Assembly (NCBI GenBank): GCA_030590265.1
Contig: JAUUYW010000009.1
Coordinates: forward strand, 1 to 23,421
Length of the DNA: 23,421 nt
DNA from: Candidatus Krumholzibacteriia bacterium
GTDB taxonomy: Bacteria; Krumholzibacteriota; Krumholzibacteriia; LZORAL124-64-63
Reading direction: 5' to 3'
The notes under the pieces were generated by a model, which saw only the letters and a program-made list of their open reading frames with translations, had not been told where the DNA came from and searched no databases. Shown piece by piece: positions 1 through 8,218 of this stretch (position 1 is its first letter; each line of letters starts with the position of its first letter). The translations under genes and the position numbers were made by a program.

Positions 1-530
1 GGGTCGCCCCCTGTTCCAAATTCATCGTAGGTGGGGCGGGCTACACTGGAAGGTGGTGGCTGATTCGAAGAGTTTGGCAAAGGACTGTAATTGGGAAAAA
101 GTAAATCCGTGATATCATTGCCCTGGTTGTCTTCTATGTGATGAATTTGGTTTCGGGACACTTCCATGATGGCACCATCGCTTCGCGTCATGTTGATGGT
201 GTAGTCGTCTGGACCAGTTGATAAAGTGACGTGTTTGAAGGTCCATCCATCGCGCTTGACCAGGGTGACATCTTCGAAGATGGTTACCTTTTCGGTGATG
301 ATTTTTTCGGAGGTGACTTCATCTGTGGGTGTGACCTCACCTTCGGGCATGGTCCCATCTGCCGATGTGGTATCGGCTTGGGCAAAAACCAGGGTTGCCC
401 AGCAAATAGAAAGAAGCAGAAAGCCGAGGGCTAAATAAAGACTTAGGGCTGAAAAAAGACTGAGGGCCGAATTGAAGCCGGGTGCTGAATTGAGACTGGG
501 TGCTGCAGAACGAGGTGTGGTCAATAACAT
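1..530 (-). CDS. Secreted hypothetical protein, 3' end cut by window edge
   Basis: The frame opens at an ATG at 530 and stays open to base 1, so about 176 residues are visible and the C-terminus is missing. A strong ribosome binding site (AGGGGG) lies just upstream. The N-terminus is a long signal peptide: a run of five 6-residue repeats (residues 9-38) leads into a hydrophobic core and a likely cleavage site near VFA-Q (residues 48-51). The mature part begins with an acidic, Thr-rich linker containing EGEVTPTDEVTSE. It continues with a beta-rich stretch carrying EKVTIFEDVTLVKRDGW and ends in a Pro/Ser-rich segment. I do not recognise the family. The gene starts 32 bases after the TPR gene on the same strand and may be the last gene of the TonB locus transcript. 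It probably acts in the periplasm or at the cell surface, which is inferred only from the signal peptide. Confidence 0.75.
   Translation of the reverse strand, partial: MLLTTPRSAAPSLNSAPGFNSALSLFSALSLYLALGFLLLSICWATLVFAQADTTSADGTMPEGEVTPTDEVTSEKIITEKVTIFEDVTLVKRDGWTFKHVTLSTGPDDYTINMTRSDGAIMEVSRNQIHHIEDNQGNDITDLLFPNYSPLPNSSNQPPPSSVARPTYDEFGTGGD
417..506 (-). repeat. Five 18-bp tandem repeats inside a signal peptide
   Basis: Residues 9-38 of the gene starting at 530 consist of five diverged in-frame 18-bp units encoding AAPSLN, SAPGFN, SALSLF, SALSLY and LALGFL. The units become more hydrophobic toward the signal-peptide core, so the repeat lengthens and builds the export signal. Confidence 0.7.
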
Positions 531-562
531 AGTTCCCCCTATTCAATGTCAAAAATGGTCAA

Positions 563-1780
563 TCAAGGTATCCTCTTCAACAAATCTCTGGCTAACTTTT
601 CCTGCCCGGCAAATTTGGCGGCCCTTTGCAAACTCTTGCGGGCTTCCGCATTTTCCCCCAACTCCAGGCTGCAATATCCACCCATCAGCCAACCCCGGGC
701 GTATTGCGCATCAAGTTTAACACATCGGCTGAAAGCCAGGCGGGCGGCTTTGTATTTTTCTTCGGAATAGTTCAAATCGCCCAACAGGGCCAACAGTCGA
801 ACCGTTTCACCTGCAGCCACACCGCGATCGATAACCTGGCGGGCTTCTGGCAATCGGTGGGCAGCCATCCAGGCCGAGGCCAACCTGACAAAATCATCCG
901 GGTTGGGAGCAGTCTCGGGATATTCCACAGCCTGTTGGTAATACCGGGCAGCCTGAAGCGGGACTCCACTGGCCGCGTACAAATCACCCAACTGCAGAAA
1001 CTCGTTGCGATTCAACGGGCGCAAATAGCCAACCACCGTCAGCATCACCGCTGACCTTTCGTAATCCTCTTCGGCGGCAGCCAGTTGATAGGCCATGAAC
1101 CAAGCCTGGGGATCAGACTCGAAATCTACCAGACCGTTTTCCAGCCAAGGCCAGGCGGCGGCAGCATTGTCGGCCTCGACGGCCGCCGCAACCAGGGCCT
1201 GATACCAGTCCAGGGTGGCGGCACTGCGGTATTCTTTGAGCAGTGCGGCCAAAATCTCCATGGATTGTTGACCCTGGTCAGCCAGCAACCAGGCTACTCC
1301 CGAATAATACAATATTTCTGGTTTGGGATCGGGCATCAAATCATACCCCTGGGAAAATGCCTCGGCTGCGCGCGCGTATTTTTGCAAGTCGTAGGCAGCC
1401 TCGCCTAAACGCAGCCAGGCTCGGGCAAATTGTGGTTCCAAAGTCACGGCCTGCTCCAGGTTGGCCATGGCTTCGGCCGACTGGTCGAGGCTCAGCTGGC
1501 TCACTGCCCAATTGAAATAGAGGAGATGATGAGGATCATCCGGATGTTCGGAAACCCACTTGCCCATCACTGCCGCTGCTGCGCCGAATTCGCCCTTGTC
1601 CTGTTTGCTGCGGCTGGAGAACAGCGCTTTTCGAGCCCGGGAGCTAAGTCCGTCGCCGGCTTCGATAGAGTTTTGGAGATTGACGCGATCTGCCAAGGAT
1701 GCGGCATTCACTGGGGCAGCTTCTGCATTTCCCCAGACCAACAGCAACAGGCACACCCCAAAAACCACCGACATTCCCAT
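563..1780 (-). CDS. Secreted TPR protein of the TonB/TtpC locus
   Basis: A 405-residue protein with a signal peptide (residues 1-21, hydrophobic core CLLLLVW, then GNAEA-AP). The rest is almost entirely tetratricopeptide-like helical hairpins. Clear TPR cores lie around residues 85-150 (LYFNWAVSQLSLDQSAEA; AWLRLGEAAYDLQKYARA) and again around 265-285 and 330-390 (ARGWLMGGYCSLELGENAEA). I chose the ATG at 1780 because AGGAGA sits 6 bases upstream. The frame extends to a GTG at 1822, but that start has no good site and would spoil the signal peptide. The gene lies 53 bases after tonB. A periplasmic TPR protein downstream of tonB is characteristic of TtpC-type TonB2 loci. Its role there is probably as a scaffold for the energised complex or its outer-membrane partner, which is inference. 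Confidence 0.88.
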   Translation of the reverse strand: MGMSVVFGVCLLLLVWGNAEAAPVNAASLADRVNLQNSIEAGDGLSSRARKALFSSRSKQDKGEFGAAAAVMGKWVSEHPDDPHHLLYFNWAVSQLSLDQSAEAMANLEQAVTLEPQFARAWLRLGEAAYDLQKYARAAEAFSQGYDLMPDPKPEILYYSGVAWLLADQGQQSMEILAALLKEYRSAATLDWYQALVAAAVEADNAAAAWPWLENGLVDFESDPQAWFMAYQLAAAEEDYERSAVMLTVVGYLRPLNRNEFLQLGDLYAASGVPLQAARYYQQAVEYPETAPNPDDFVRLASAWMAAHRLPEARQVIDRGVAAGETVRLLALLGDLNYSEEKYKAARLAFSRCVKLDAQYARGWLMGGYCSLELGENAEARKSLQRAAKFAGQEKLARDLLKRIP

Positions 1781-1833
1781 GGGAGTCTCCTGCGAATTCC
1801 AGCCTGTAAACTTCCGCCCCACTCAAGTCTCCC

Positions 1834-2460
1834 CTATTTGGTCAGAACAAAAGTAACATTGGTCACAACCCAGGAAGGCACTGCCTTGCCGTCAATGCGG
1901 CCCGGTGTGAATTTCCATTTGGGCACTGCTTTTTTCACCGCGGCATCGAACAAACCCTCGGGTCGCGATTCCAGAATGGTTACACTGGCCACCGTGCCGT
2001 CGGGTCGCACCAGTAATTTCACTTTCACTTCACCTTCAATTCCCCGCTGACGTGCCCGGTAAGGATAATTGGGCTGCTCACGAAAAATCTGACGGGGAGG
2101 TTGGTCCAAATCATCACCATTGAAGATGAAATCCCCACGGGTCGGCCCACCCGAAAACAAAGCCGGGTCCAGAGAAATCTGAATATCCATGGGGTTGGGT
2201 CCCGACAAACTCGGGCTCGCCAATTCGGGCATGAAATCCAACTGAGGTTTTTCTTCGGGTTCGATGATCTCGTGTTCAGGTTCCGGAGGTGGTGGTGCGG
2301 TGTCCTTCATTTTGATCACACTGACGGCCATGGGCTCGCTGATGTCCTGGTTCAAGGGGCGCTCCGAAGCCATCAGGGCCGCCGTAACCAACAACCCGGC
2401 GTTCAGCAGGAGAGCCACCACCAGCACAACCGACAAACGCATGCCACCGCGCAAATTCAT
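1834..2460 (-). CDS. tonB: TonB energy transducer (TonB2 type)
   Basis: A 208-residue TonB that would carry proton-motive energy from ExbB/ExbD to outer-membrane receptors. The N-terminal membrane anchor is residues 7-31. A short proline/acidic periplasmic linker follows (PPPPEPEHE near 56-64), much shorter than in classical TonB, as in TonB2 proteins. The C-terminal TonB domain covers residues 128-205 with YPYRARQRGIEGEVKVKLLV, then VRPDGTV and AVPKWKFTPG. I use the ATG at 2460 because it overlaps the exbD stop as ATGA and gives a normal N-terminal anchor. A longer frame from 2553 would run inside exbD. The tight overlap implies translational coupling to exbD. Confidence 0.94.
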   Translation of the reverse strand: MNLRGGMRLSVVLVVALLLNAGLLVTAALMASERPLNQDISEPMAVSVIKMKDTAPPPPEPEHEIIEPEEKPQLDFMPELASPSLSGPNPMDIQISLDPALFSGGPTRGDFIFNGDDLDQPPRQIFREQPNYPYRARQRGIEGEVKVKLLVRPDGTVASVTILESRPEGLFDAAVKKAVPKWKFTPGRIDGKAVPSWVVTNVTFVLTK

Positions 2461-2876
2461 TCGTTTTCCAGCCTCTTGGCCGCCAAACTCACGTTTTTGG
2501 CTCCCGCAAGACGGCACTGGTCCATGGCCTGAACCACCACACCGGTGGGGCAATCCTTGTCCGCAACCAGAACCACGCCGCTATCCGGATCTTCGGCCAG
2601 GGCCCGTTCCATGTGGGCGCGAACGCTGCGCACATCGATGCGTTTGCCTTCATAATAAACGATGCCGTCGGCACTCAAGCCCAGCATGATGTTGCCGCGG
2701 TCCTTCACTTCGGCGGTGGCCGCGGTGGAACGCTGCACATCAATGCCCGTTTCCTTGACGAAGCTCGTGGTCACCACAAAGAAAATCAGCAACAAAAAGA
2801 CCATATCCACCAATGGTCCCATGTTGATGTCGACGTTGCCGGAACCGCCGCGCAGAGTATTGCGAACGTTGATCAC
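2457..2876 (-). CDS. exbD: ExbD proton-channel subunit
   Basis: A 139-residue ExbD/TolR protein with one N-terminal transmembrane helix (about residues 21-42). The helix holds the conserved proton-relay aspartate D24 in the context MGPLVDMVFLLLIFFV. The periplasmic domain follows (residues 50-139), with the usual SADGIVYYEGKRID strand region and the VVLVADKDCPTG segment. ExbD sits inside the ExbB pentamer of the inner membrane and converts proton flow into TonB movement. Its start overlaps the exbB stop as ATGA and its stop overlaps the tonB start in the same way, so the three proteins are probably made in coupled amounts. Confidence 0.96.
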   Translation of the reverse strand: MINVRNTLRGGSGNVDINMGPLVDMVFLLLIFFVVTTSFVKETGIDVQRSTAATAEVKDRGNIMLGLSADGIVYYEGKRIDVRSVRAHMERALAEDPDSGVVLVADKDCPTGVVVQAMDQCRLAGAKNVSLAAKRLENE

Positions 2877-3433
2877 GAAGGAGCTCCCACTTTCAGATTT
2901 CCACTGCTGATTTTCCCGGACATGGTGGCTACGGATTCAGCCAAGCTTGTTTTTAGATTGAGCGACATGCGGCCCAAACCATTGCTCATCAGCATACCGG
3001 GAATTGCCACCAACAAACCTGTTTGAGTGGTGATCAAGGCCACCGAAATACCCCCTGCCATGGCCCGGGCGTTGCCGGTGCCAAACAGGGAAATCACATC
3101 GAAAGTTTCAATCATGCCCAGCACTGTTCCCAGCAAACCAAGCAGCGGAGCGATAGCCGTCAATACACTGATCAAGGCCAGGCGATGATCCAAACGACGG
3201 TGCAACTGCAAAGCCACCTCCTGCAGAATTTCCCGATCCAAAGGTGCATGGCCCGAATGCTTTCGCAGAAACTCGTCTTCCAGAATTTGGTTTAAAGTCC
3301 CGCCCGAAAGCCGGCGAAATTCTCCCAAACGGTCCACGATCATGGCCCACATGGCTATCGAAACAGCCAACAAAGGACCCATGATCCATCCGCCCTGGCC
3401 GAAATAATCCACAGTCTGCCAATAGAGATCCAT
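2873..3433 (-). CDS. exbB: ExbB/MotA/TolQ-family proton channel protein (ExbB2)
   Basis: A 186-residue inner-membrane protein with three transmembrane segments near residues 15-34, 85-110 and 130-150. The MotA/TolQ/ExbB signature is clear: LTAIAPLLGLLGTVLGMIETF, then GGISVALITTQTGLLVAIP. It would form the pentameric channel around ExbD. At about 186 residues it is shorter than E. coli ExbB (about 240) and close to the ExbB2 size. Two starts are possible: GTG at 3436 (4-base overlap with the upstream stop) or ATG at 3433 (TGATG junction). I prefer ATG. No strong ribosome binding site is visible, which fits translation by reinitiation from the upstream gene. Confidence 0.93.
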   Translation of the reverse strand: MDLYWQTVDYFGQGGWIMGPLLAVSIAMWAMIVDRLGEFRRLSGGTLNQILEDEFLRKHSGHAPLDREILQEVALQLHRRLDHRLALISVLTAIAPLLGLLGTVLGMIETFDVISLFGTGNARAMAGGISVALITTQTGLLVAIPGMLMSNGLGRMSLNLKTSLAESVATMSGKISSGNLKVGAPS

Positions 3434-4869
3434 CACCGGTTTTCCGTCCCGGAAGTGATCAGTTTACGTTTTTCAATGATATTGGTCAGCTGGACGGCCT
3501 TTTCTTCCATGTCGCCAATCAGATGGTCGCTGCGTCGAGCCAGCAACGTGTGCAACAGCATGATGGGAATGGCCACCACCAAACCCACTTCGGTGGTCAC
3601 CAACGCTTCGCTGATGCCGCCGGACATGAGTTTGGGATCGCTGGTCCCGAACAGGGTGATGATTCGGAAGGTATCGATCATGCCAGTCACCGTGCCCAAC
3701 AAGCCCAGCAATGGGGCCACTGCCCCCAGGACGGCCAAAACCGCGATGCCGCGCTGCACCTGGGGTAATTCACGCAGGATGGCTTCCTGCAAAACGCTCT
3801 CCAGGGTTTCTCGCTTCTCATCCCTGGCCGCCAGGCCGGCTTTCAACATGCGCACCACCGGCCATTTTTGACCTTTGTGGCGATTCACCACTCCTTCACA
3901 GCCGGCCCAGTCTCCCTGGTTGGCCAACTCGTTCACCTCACCCATGATGCGATCCGTATTGCCATGCAGGCGGTGCAGATAGATGGATTTGTAGATGACC
4001 AAAAGCAACGCCACCAGGGCAATAAACAGAATGGGCCAAACCACCGGGCCACCCGCCAGCAACTGGTCCTTCAGACTGGCTCCCTGGGTGAGCTGACGCA
4101 AGGCGGCGCCATTGCTCATATCCACCGGAGCACGATCCGAATCACCGGACAAATAGGCCTCAATGGATTTGGTCACCCGGCGTGGCGGCAATTCGCCAAG
4201 AGCAAAAAACCGGCGGCCATCGGGAGACCAGTTGAGAAATCCGATTTCTTCGGAAGTCTGATAAATGGTGGTGAATTTTCCCAGGTGATAAATGCGACCA
4301 GTGGTCGGTTCACCATCGCGGCCTACAAAAGTTGCTTCTTCCAGTGATACCTCGCCCCCGCGTTGTATCTCATCAAAGAATACATTGGCCATGCCGGTGA
4401 TGTCATCGATGTCCGGGAAATAACCCGTATTGAGCAAAGGGCTGATGGCTTCAAAGCGCCAATCCTGGCCGCCACTCAGAGGGGATGCTTTCAGCAGGGA
4501 TTCCAGATCCCTGGCAGCCACCCGCACGTTGCCGCTGATTTCGCGGAAGCCCAGCTCGCGGGTGGACCACTTTTGCTCCAGTTTTTCCCGTTCGATGTTG
4601 CCTTCAACCAGACGCTGACCCAGCCTTTCCAGATCCGCCTCCAGGTCGGCCTGTTCTTTTTCCAGACGCAAAACTTCAGCCATCAGTTTGTCCCGATCAG
4701 CAATAATGTCGGCTTCCGCCTGTTGGGCTTCGGTCACCGAAGCGGCGCGATCGGCATCGGCTTTTTGAACCGCCTGGCGGATATCACCGGCAGGGGACGT
4801 CGTGGCCACAACAACAAAGATCAGCAGGGCGGCGCAAGCAACGAGGAAATAGGGGGAACGCAATTTCAT
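3433..4869 (-). CDS. ttpC: TtpC-like large MotA/TolQ/ExbB-family protein with periplasmic coiled coil
   Basis: A 478-residue fusion-type protein. It starts with a signal or anchor segment (residues 5-25), followed by a predicted coiled coil (about 30-105, rich in A/E/L/R/K). A periplasmic domain covers 105-270 and includes SPLLNTGYFPD and GRIYHLGKFTTIYQ. Then come a transmembrane helix (275-296), a cytoplasmic segment, and a full ExbB core at 370-450 (LGAVAPLLGLLGTVTGMIDTF; GGISEALVTTEVGLVVAIPI). This architecture matches TtpC, which Vibrio TonB2 systems require in addition to ExbB2/ExbD2. The start overlaps the DUF3450 stop by one base (TAATG). The name is given from architecture and gene order, without alignment. 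Confidence 0.9.
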   Translation of the reverse strand: MKLRSPYFLVACAALLIFVVVATTSPAGDIRQAVQKADADRAASVTEAQQAEADIIADRDKLMAEVLRLEKEQADLEADLERLGQRLVEGNIEREKLEQKWSTRELGFREISGNVRVAARDLESLLKASPLSGGQDWRFEAISPLLNTGYFPDIDDITGMANVFFDEIQRGGEVSLEEATFVGRDGEPTTGRIYHLGKFTTIYQTSEEIGFLNWSPDGRRFFALGELPPRRVTKSIEAYLSGDSDRAPVDMSNGAALRQLTQGASLKDQLLAGGPVVWPILFIALVALLLVIYKSIYLHRLHGNTDRIMGEVNELANQGDWAGCEGVVNRHKGQKWPVVRMLKAGLAARDEKRETLESVLQEAILRELPQVQRGIAVLAVLGAVAPLLGLLGTVTGMIDTFRIITLFGTSDPKLMSGGISEALVTTEVGLVVAIPIMLLHTLLARRSDHLIGDMEEKAVQLTNIIEKRKLITSGTENR

Positions 4870-5714
4870 TATTCGCTCCCTCCAGTCTGACCGGTGGGCG
4901 AGGTCTGCCCAGTGGGTGAAGTTTGCCCGGTGGGCGAAATCCGACCTATAGGCAAGTCGATCAATTCCACTGGACGCATGCGAGTGGCCATCTCAATGGC
5001 CCGACCGATGTTTCGTTTTTCCTTCGCGGGAAGATCCGTCCACTGACCCAAAGCCTGATCAAACCATCCCACCCGCTCGCCATCCGGTGTCTGCCAGAAA
5101 AGAGCCACTCGACCGATGCGCAGAATGTCCGCGTACAATCCCTGGTCATCAACATTGATGTGCCCTTGATAAACCTCGACACTGTTGGCGTAATCGGCTT
5201 CCACCTGCAAAACTTCCAGCACCCGTCGCAGCTTTTCCGCTGCCGTGAAATCGGGACGGGCCAGTTCGCCGGCGACCATGGCCAGACGTTGGTCTCGTTC
5301 TTCGGGGAGAAAAGGCAAACCAAGGTTTCGGGATTCTTCGACCCGCCGGAGAATCACCAGCAAAGAATCCTGCATGCTACTCTCAAGACGATCGGACTCT
5401 GCCAGGCGACGGTTCAGTTCATGGAGACGCCCATCGAGGGACTCAACCCTGGCGCTCTCGGCCAGCTTTCTTTCATTCAGCCAATTCACCGCAGCCCGGG
5501 CCGACCGCAAACGTCCTACCAGTTCGGATTTCTCAGCCGACCACTGGTCTAGTTCCTGCTGGGTCAACAGCCTGTTTTGCAAGGCCTCGCGAGTATTGCT
5601 TTCTGCAGCCGCTTTGCCTGCATCCTTATCCTGAGCCCACACTGTTCCTGCGCCCAGAAGCAGCACCAGAAGCAAAACCCCTGGAATCGAATTCCTGATC
5701 ATTGCTTTTCCCAT
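4869..5714 (-). CDS. DUF3450 periplasmic coiled-coil protein
   Basis: A 281-residue exported protein. The signal peptide is residues 1-27 (hydrophobic GVLLLVLLLGAGTVWA, then QDK). A long coiled coil follows (about 40-125), then a conserved region with LGLPFLPEERDQRLAMV, EKLRRVLEVLQVEADYANSV and GRVALFWQTPDGERVGWFD. These are the hallmarks of DUF3450, which is usually encoded next to ttpC-exbB-exbD-tonB. The frame could begin further out at 5789, but that lies inside the upstream gene. I chose ATG 5714, and ATG 5702 (277 residues) is an equally good start. The C-terminus carries an unusual run of three SPTGQT-like repeats. The protein is probably periplasmic or peripheral to the outer membrane and works with TtpC, which is inferred from context. 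Confidence 0.9.
   Translation of the reverse strand: MGKAMIRNSIPGVLLLVLLLGAGTVWAQDKDAGKAAAESNTREALQNRLLTQQELDQWSAEKSELVGRLRSARAAVNWLNERKLAESARVESLDGRLHELNRRLAESDRLESSMQDSLLVILRRVEESRNLGLPFLPEERDQRLAMVAGELARPDFTAAEKLRRVLEVLQVEADYANSVEVYQGHINVDDQGLYADILRIGRVALFWQTPDGERVGWFDQALGQWTDLPAKEKRNIGRAIEMATRMRPVELIDLPIGRISPTGQTSPTGQTSPTGQTGGSE
4887..4940 (-). repeat. Three 18-bp tandem repeats encoding (I/T)SPTGQ
   Basis: Three in-frame 18-bp units near the 3' end of the DUF3450 gene encode ISPTGQ, TSPTGQ and TSPTGQ. The preceding DLPIGR may be a decayed fourth unit. They form a flexible C-terminal tail. Synonymous third-position differences between units show the array is not brand new. Confidence 0.8.
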
Positions 5715-5733
5715 CTCGACGCCAAAGCTGTTG

Positions 5734-6348
5734 TCAATCGGAGGCGCCGGGCTGAAAGGAGTTGAAGAAGTTTTGGAAATCGGGATCATCCCAAAGCTTT
5801 CCAGTATTTTTCCAGGCTGCCATCACATAGATATCACCCTGGTAAAGCAGACCTCGCACCCAGGCTTGGCCCACTCCCGACGCATCAGAAGCAAGCAAAT
5901 CAATGCCTTCAATGATGGATCCATCGGGCAGCTCTTTGCTGATGGGAGTTTCATGGTTGATCGTCGCATTCATGGTCTTCAAAAAGCGGACCACCCGTTC
6001 TATAACCTGTTCGGAACCAGGAGCGCCACCGTCTTTCCCCAGGACATTGAAAAAGGAAGAAACCGAGCAGCCTTCGCCCTTTTCCTGATAACGATCACAA
6101 AAAGTCAGGGTGACGGCCACTGCGGGATAATCATCCTCGGTGGAAGCCTCTTCCTGGGGTACTTTGGTGACGAGCTTGGCACAGCCTGGGGGAAAAACGA
6201 CCCGGAAATCGCCCCTCACCGAAGAGTGTGAAACCGGGCCTTCATTGAGGGTGGTCGGATTGTCCGGCGAACCCTCAAGCACCGGGTCTTTGACCTGGGC
6301 CAAAGCCACTGTGGGCAAAAGAAGACCTATCAACAGCAAACGTTTCAT
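5734..6348 (-). CDS. Secreted hypothetical protein upstream of DUF3450 gene
   Basis: A 204-residue protein with a short, clean signal peptide (MKRLLLIGLLLPTVALA, then QVKD). The mature part has three cysteines, including VVFPPGCAKL and TLTFCDRYQEKGEGCS. It ends in a region reading RGLLYQGDIYVMAAWKNTG then DDPDFQNFFNSFQP, which resembles the end of small periplasmic domains that describe a fitted response. I do not recognise the family. The ATG at 6348 is chosen because GGAG lies 5 bases upstream and the signal peptide starts there. An ATG at 6372 is in frame, 3 bases after the pepF stop. The gene ends 19 bases before the DUF3450 start, so it probably belongs to the same transcript as the TonB locus. 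Confidence 0.82.
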   Translation of the reverse strand: MKRLLLIGLLLPTVALAQVKDPVLEGSPDNPTTLNEGPVSHSSVRGDFRVVFPPGCAKLVTKVPQEEASTEDDYPAVAVTLTFCDRYQEKGEGCSVSSFFNVLGKDGGAPGSEQVIERVVRFLKTMNATINHETPISKELPDGSIIEGIDLLASDASGVGQAWVRGLLYQGDIYVMAAWKNTGKLWDDPDFQNFFNSFQPGASD

Positions 6349-6375
6349 GATCGCTCCATTTTCCTGACTCATTAT

Positions 6376-8163
6376 TCAGTCCAAAAGGCCTTCAACTTGA
6401 TCCATTAGAGAATCGAACAGTGCCACAACATCCTGCATGGGGCCGCTGCTGGCCATATCTACTCCGCCGAGACCCACCGTTTCCACGGGATATCTGCTAC
6501 ACCCGGAACGCAAAATGTCCAGGTACTGTTCCCGATCATTTTCATCACCGGCCAAAACCTTGCGCGAAAGGGCCACAGCCGCCGAGTAGGCAGTGGCATA
6601 TTGGTACACGTAGTAGTTATAGAAGAAGTGGGGAATTCGGGACCAGGTCAAGGGGCTCAGATCAGGATTAAAAACAGCCTTGGGGCCCCAGTATTTTACA
6701 AGGATTTCCTGATACAGTTCACCGAGGGCATCGGCGGTGAGGGTTTCCCCCACTTCACCCAGGCGGTGAATACGGTATTCGAATTCTGCAAACATGGTTT
6801 GCCGGAAGACGGTGTTGTTGATCTGGGCCAGATGGTGGTCCAACAGGAAGAGTTTACGGGCGCGATCATCGCTGGATTTCAGCAGGTGATCCATCAGCAA
6901 CAATTCGTTGAATGTGGAGGCAACTTCCGCCGTGAAAATAGGGTAACTGCCATAAACAAACGGTTGGTTTTTGACTGCCAGCCACGAATGCATGGAGTGG
7001 CCCAGCTCGTGAGCAAAAGTAAAGGTATCACCCAGCTGGTGGGCCCAGTTCAGCAAAATGTAGGGTTGTGTATCATAAACTCCATTGCTGTAGCCGCCGC
7101 TGCGTTTGCCGGCCGTTTCGTGCACGTCAATCCAACCACCATTGATGCCTTTCTCCACTTCCCGCACATAATCGGCACCCAGGGGAGCAAACGCCTTCAA
7201 AACCACTTCGCAGGCTTCATCGTACTCGAAGGTGAATTCCCCTTCAGGAAACATGGGAACCGACAAATCGTACTCGTGCAATTCATCCAGCTTGAGCACG
7301 CGTTTTTTCAGGGCCGTGTAGCGATGCAGGGTTTTGGTGTTTTCGGAAACCGTCTCAATGAGGCTGTGAAAAACCTTGGGGGGAACTCCATCAGGATGCA
7401 GGCTGGCCTCAAGAGTGCCTTCGTATCGTCTGGTCCGGGCAAAAAAGACATGGTTTTTGATGTTGGCATCCATGTTGGCTGCCAAGGTGTTCTTCATCTT
7501 GCCGTAGGCGCCCAGAAAGGACTCATAAGACTCCTGGCGCACCTTGCGGTTGGTGCCTTTTTGAAATTTGTAGTAACGCCCTTTGGTCAGGGTGACAAGA
7601 TTTCCGTCCTCGTCTTCAATCTGGCCCAACTCCAAATCGGCGTTGTCGAAGGCGTTAAAAACCTGGGATGCGCCTCTGGCCATCAGCCCCGCGCCAGCCA
7701 AAAGGGCTTCCTGCTCCGCAGGCAAAGTATGCTCACGAGCGCGCTGAATGTTGTGAATGAAATGGTCATAAATGCTCAGACCCGGCTCCTCGGCCATCAA
7801 TTCTGTCAGGCGCTCGGGCTCCATTGCCAACAACTCTGATTCGAACCAACTGACCGCCTCGCTGAACCCCACCGCCAGGCTGCCGATTCGACCCTTACGA
7901 CCGGTGTTCTCGCCGATGCGGGTGTCTTCGTCGCTTTTCATGCCGGCAAAGACAAAGGTCTTTTCCAGGAGGCGCTGGGAGGTGTGCACGGCTTCGATGG
8001 TTTCCAAAAGAACCCGGCCCGATTGATCCAGGGTGCCCTGACGAGCCGAAAGTTCGGGCAAATCAGCTTCCAGCTGGGCAAAGGCTTTCTCCCAGCTTTC
8101 CCAATCCGGGAAAATAAGATCCAGTTGCCATTTGTATTTGTGGTCGACTTCGGAGCGGTCCAT
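6376..8163 (-). CDS. pepF: Oligoendopeptidase F-type M3B metallopeptidase
   Basis: A 595-residue cytoplasmic zinc peptidase of family M3B, of normal length for PepF (about 600). The zinc site is FAHELGHSMHSWLA, with ligands H385 and H389 and catalytic E386. The third ligand is probably E413 in IFTAEVASTFNE. The N-terminal helical region (LIFPDWESWEKAFAQLE) and the segment NVYDTQPY-like YSNGVYDTQPYILLNW are also typical. The family degrades short peptides released by proteases or imported. I chose the ATG at 8163 because AAAGGTGG precedes it by about 9 bases. A GTG at 8175 is in frame but would sit on top of that site. It is first in the minus-strand run and 27 bases from the next gene, so it may be co-transcribed with the TonB locus, though the functions look unrelated. 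Confidence 0.95.
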   Translation of the reverse strand: MDRSEVDHKYKWQLDLIFPDWESWEKAFAQLEADLPELSARQGTLDQSGRVLLETIEAVHTSQRLLEKTFVFAGMKSDEDTRIGENTGRKGRIGSLAVGFSEAVSWFESELLAMEPERLTELMAEEPGLSIYDHFIHNIQRAREHTLPAEQEALLAGAGLMARGASQVFNAFDNADLELGQIEDEDGNLVTLTKGRYYKFQKGTNRKVRQESYESFLGAYGKMKNTLAANMDANIKNHVFFARTRRYEGTLEASLHPDGVPPKVFHSLIETVSENTKTLHRYTALKKRVLKLDELHEYDLSVPMFPEGEFTFEYDEACEVVLKAFAPLGADYVREVEKGINGGWIDVHETAGKRSGGYSNGVYDTQPYILLNWAHQLGDTFTFAHELGHSMHSWLAVKNQPFVYGSYPIFTAEVASTFNELLLMDHLLKSSDDRARKLFLLDHHLAQINNTVFRQTMFAEFEYRIHRLGEVGETLTADALGELYQEILVKYWGPKAVFNPDLSPLTWSRIPHFFYNYYVYQYATAYSAAVALSRKVLAGDENDREQYLDILRSGCSRYPVETVGLGGVDMASSGPMQDVVALFDSLMDQVEGLLD

Positions 8164-8218
8164 GAGGGCAGCCACCTTTCAGGAAAAAATCAAATTGGTT
8201 TCAACAGGGGAACTTTAA

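Noticed and set aside
417..506. CRISPR-like array
   Set aside because: The 18-bp units are contiguous with no spacers and encode in-frame 6-residue repeats.
6601..7839. A 412-residue plus-strand open frame opposite pepF
   Set aside because: It is antisense to a full-length M3B peptidase with an intact HELGH zinc site, has no recognisable domain and no ribosome binding site. Its length reflects codon bias of the real gene.
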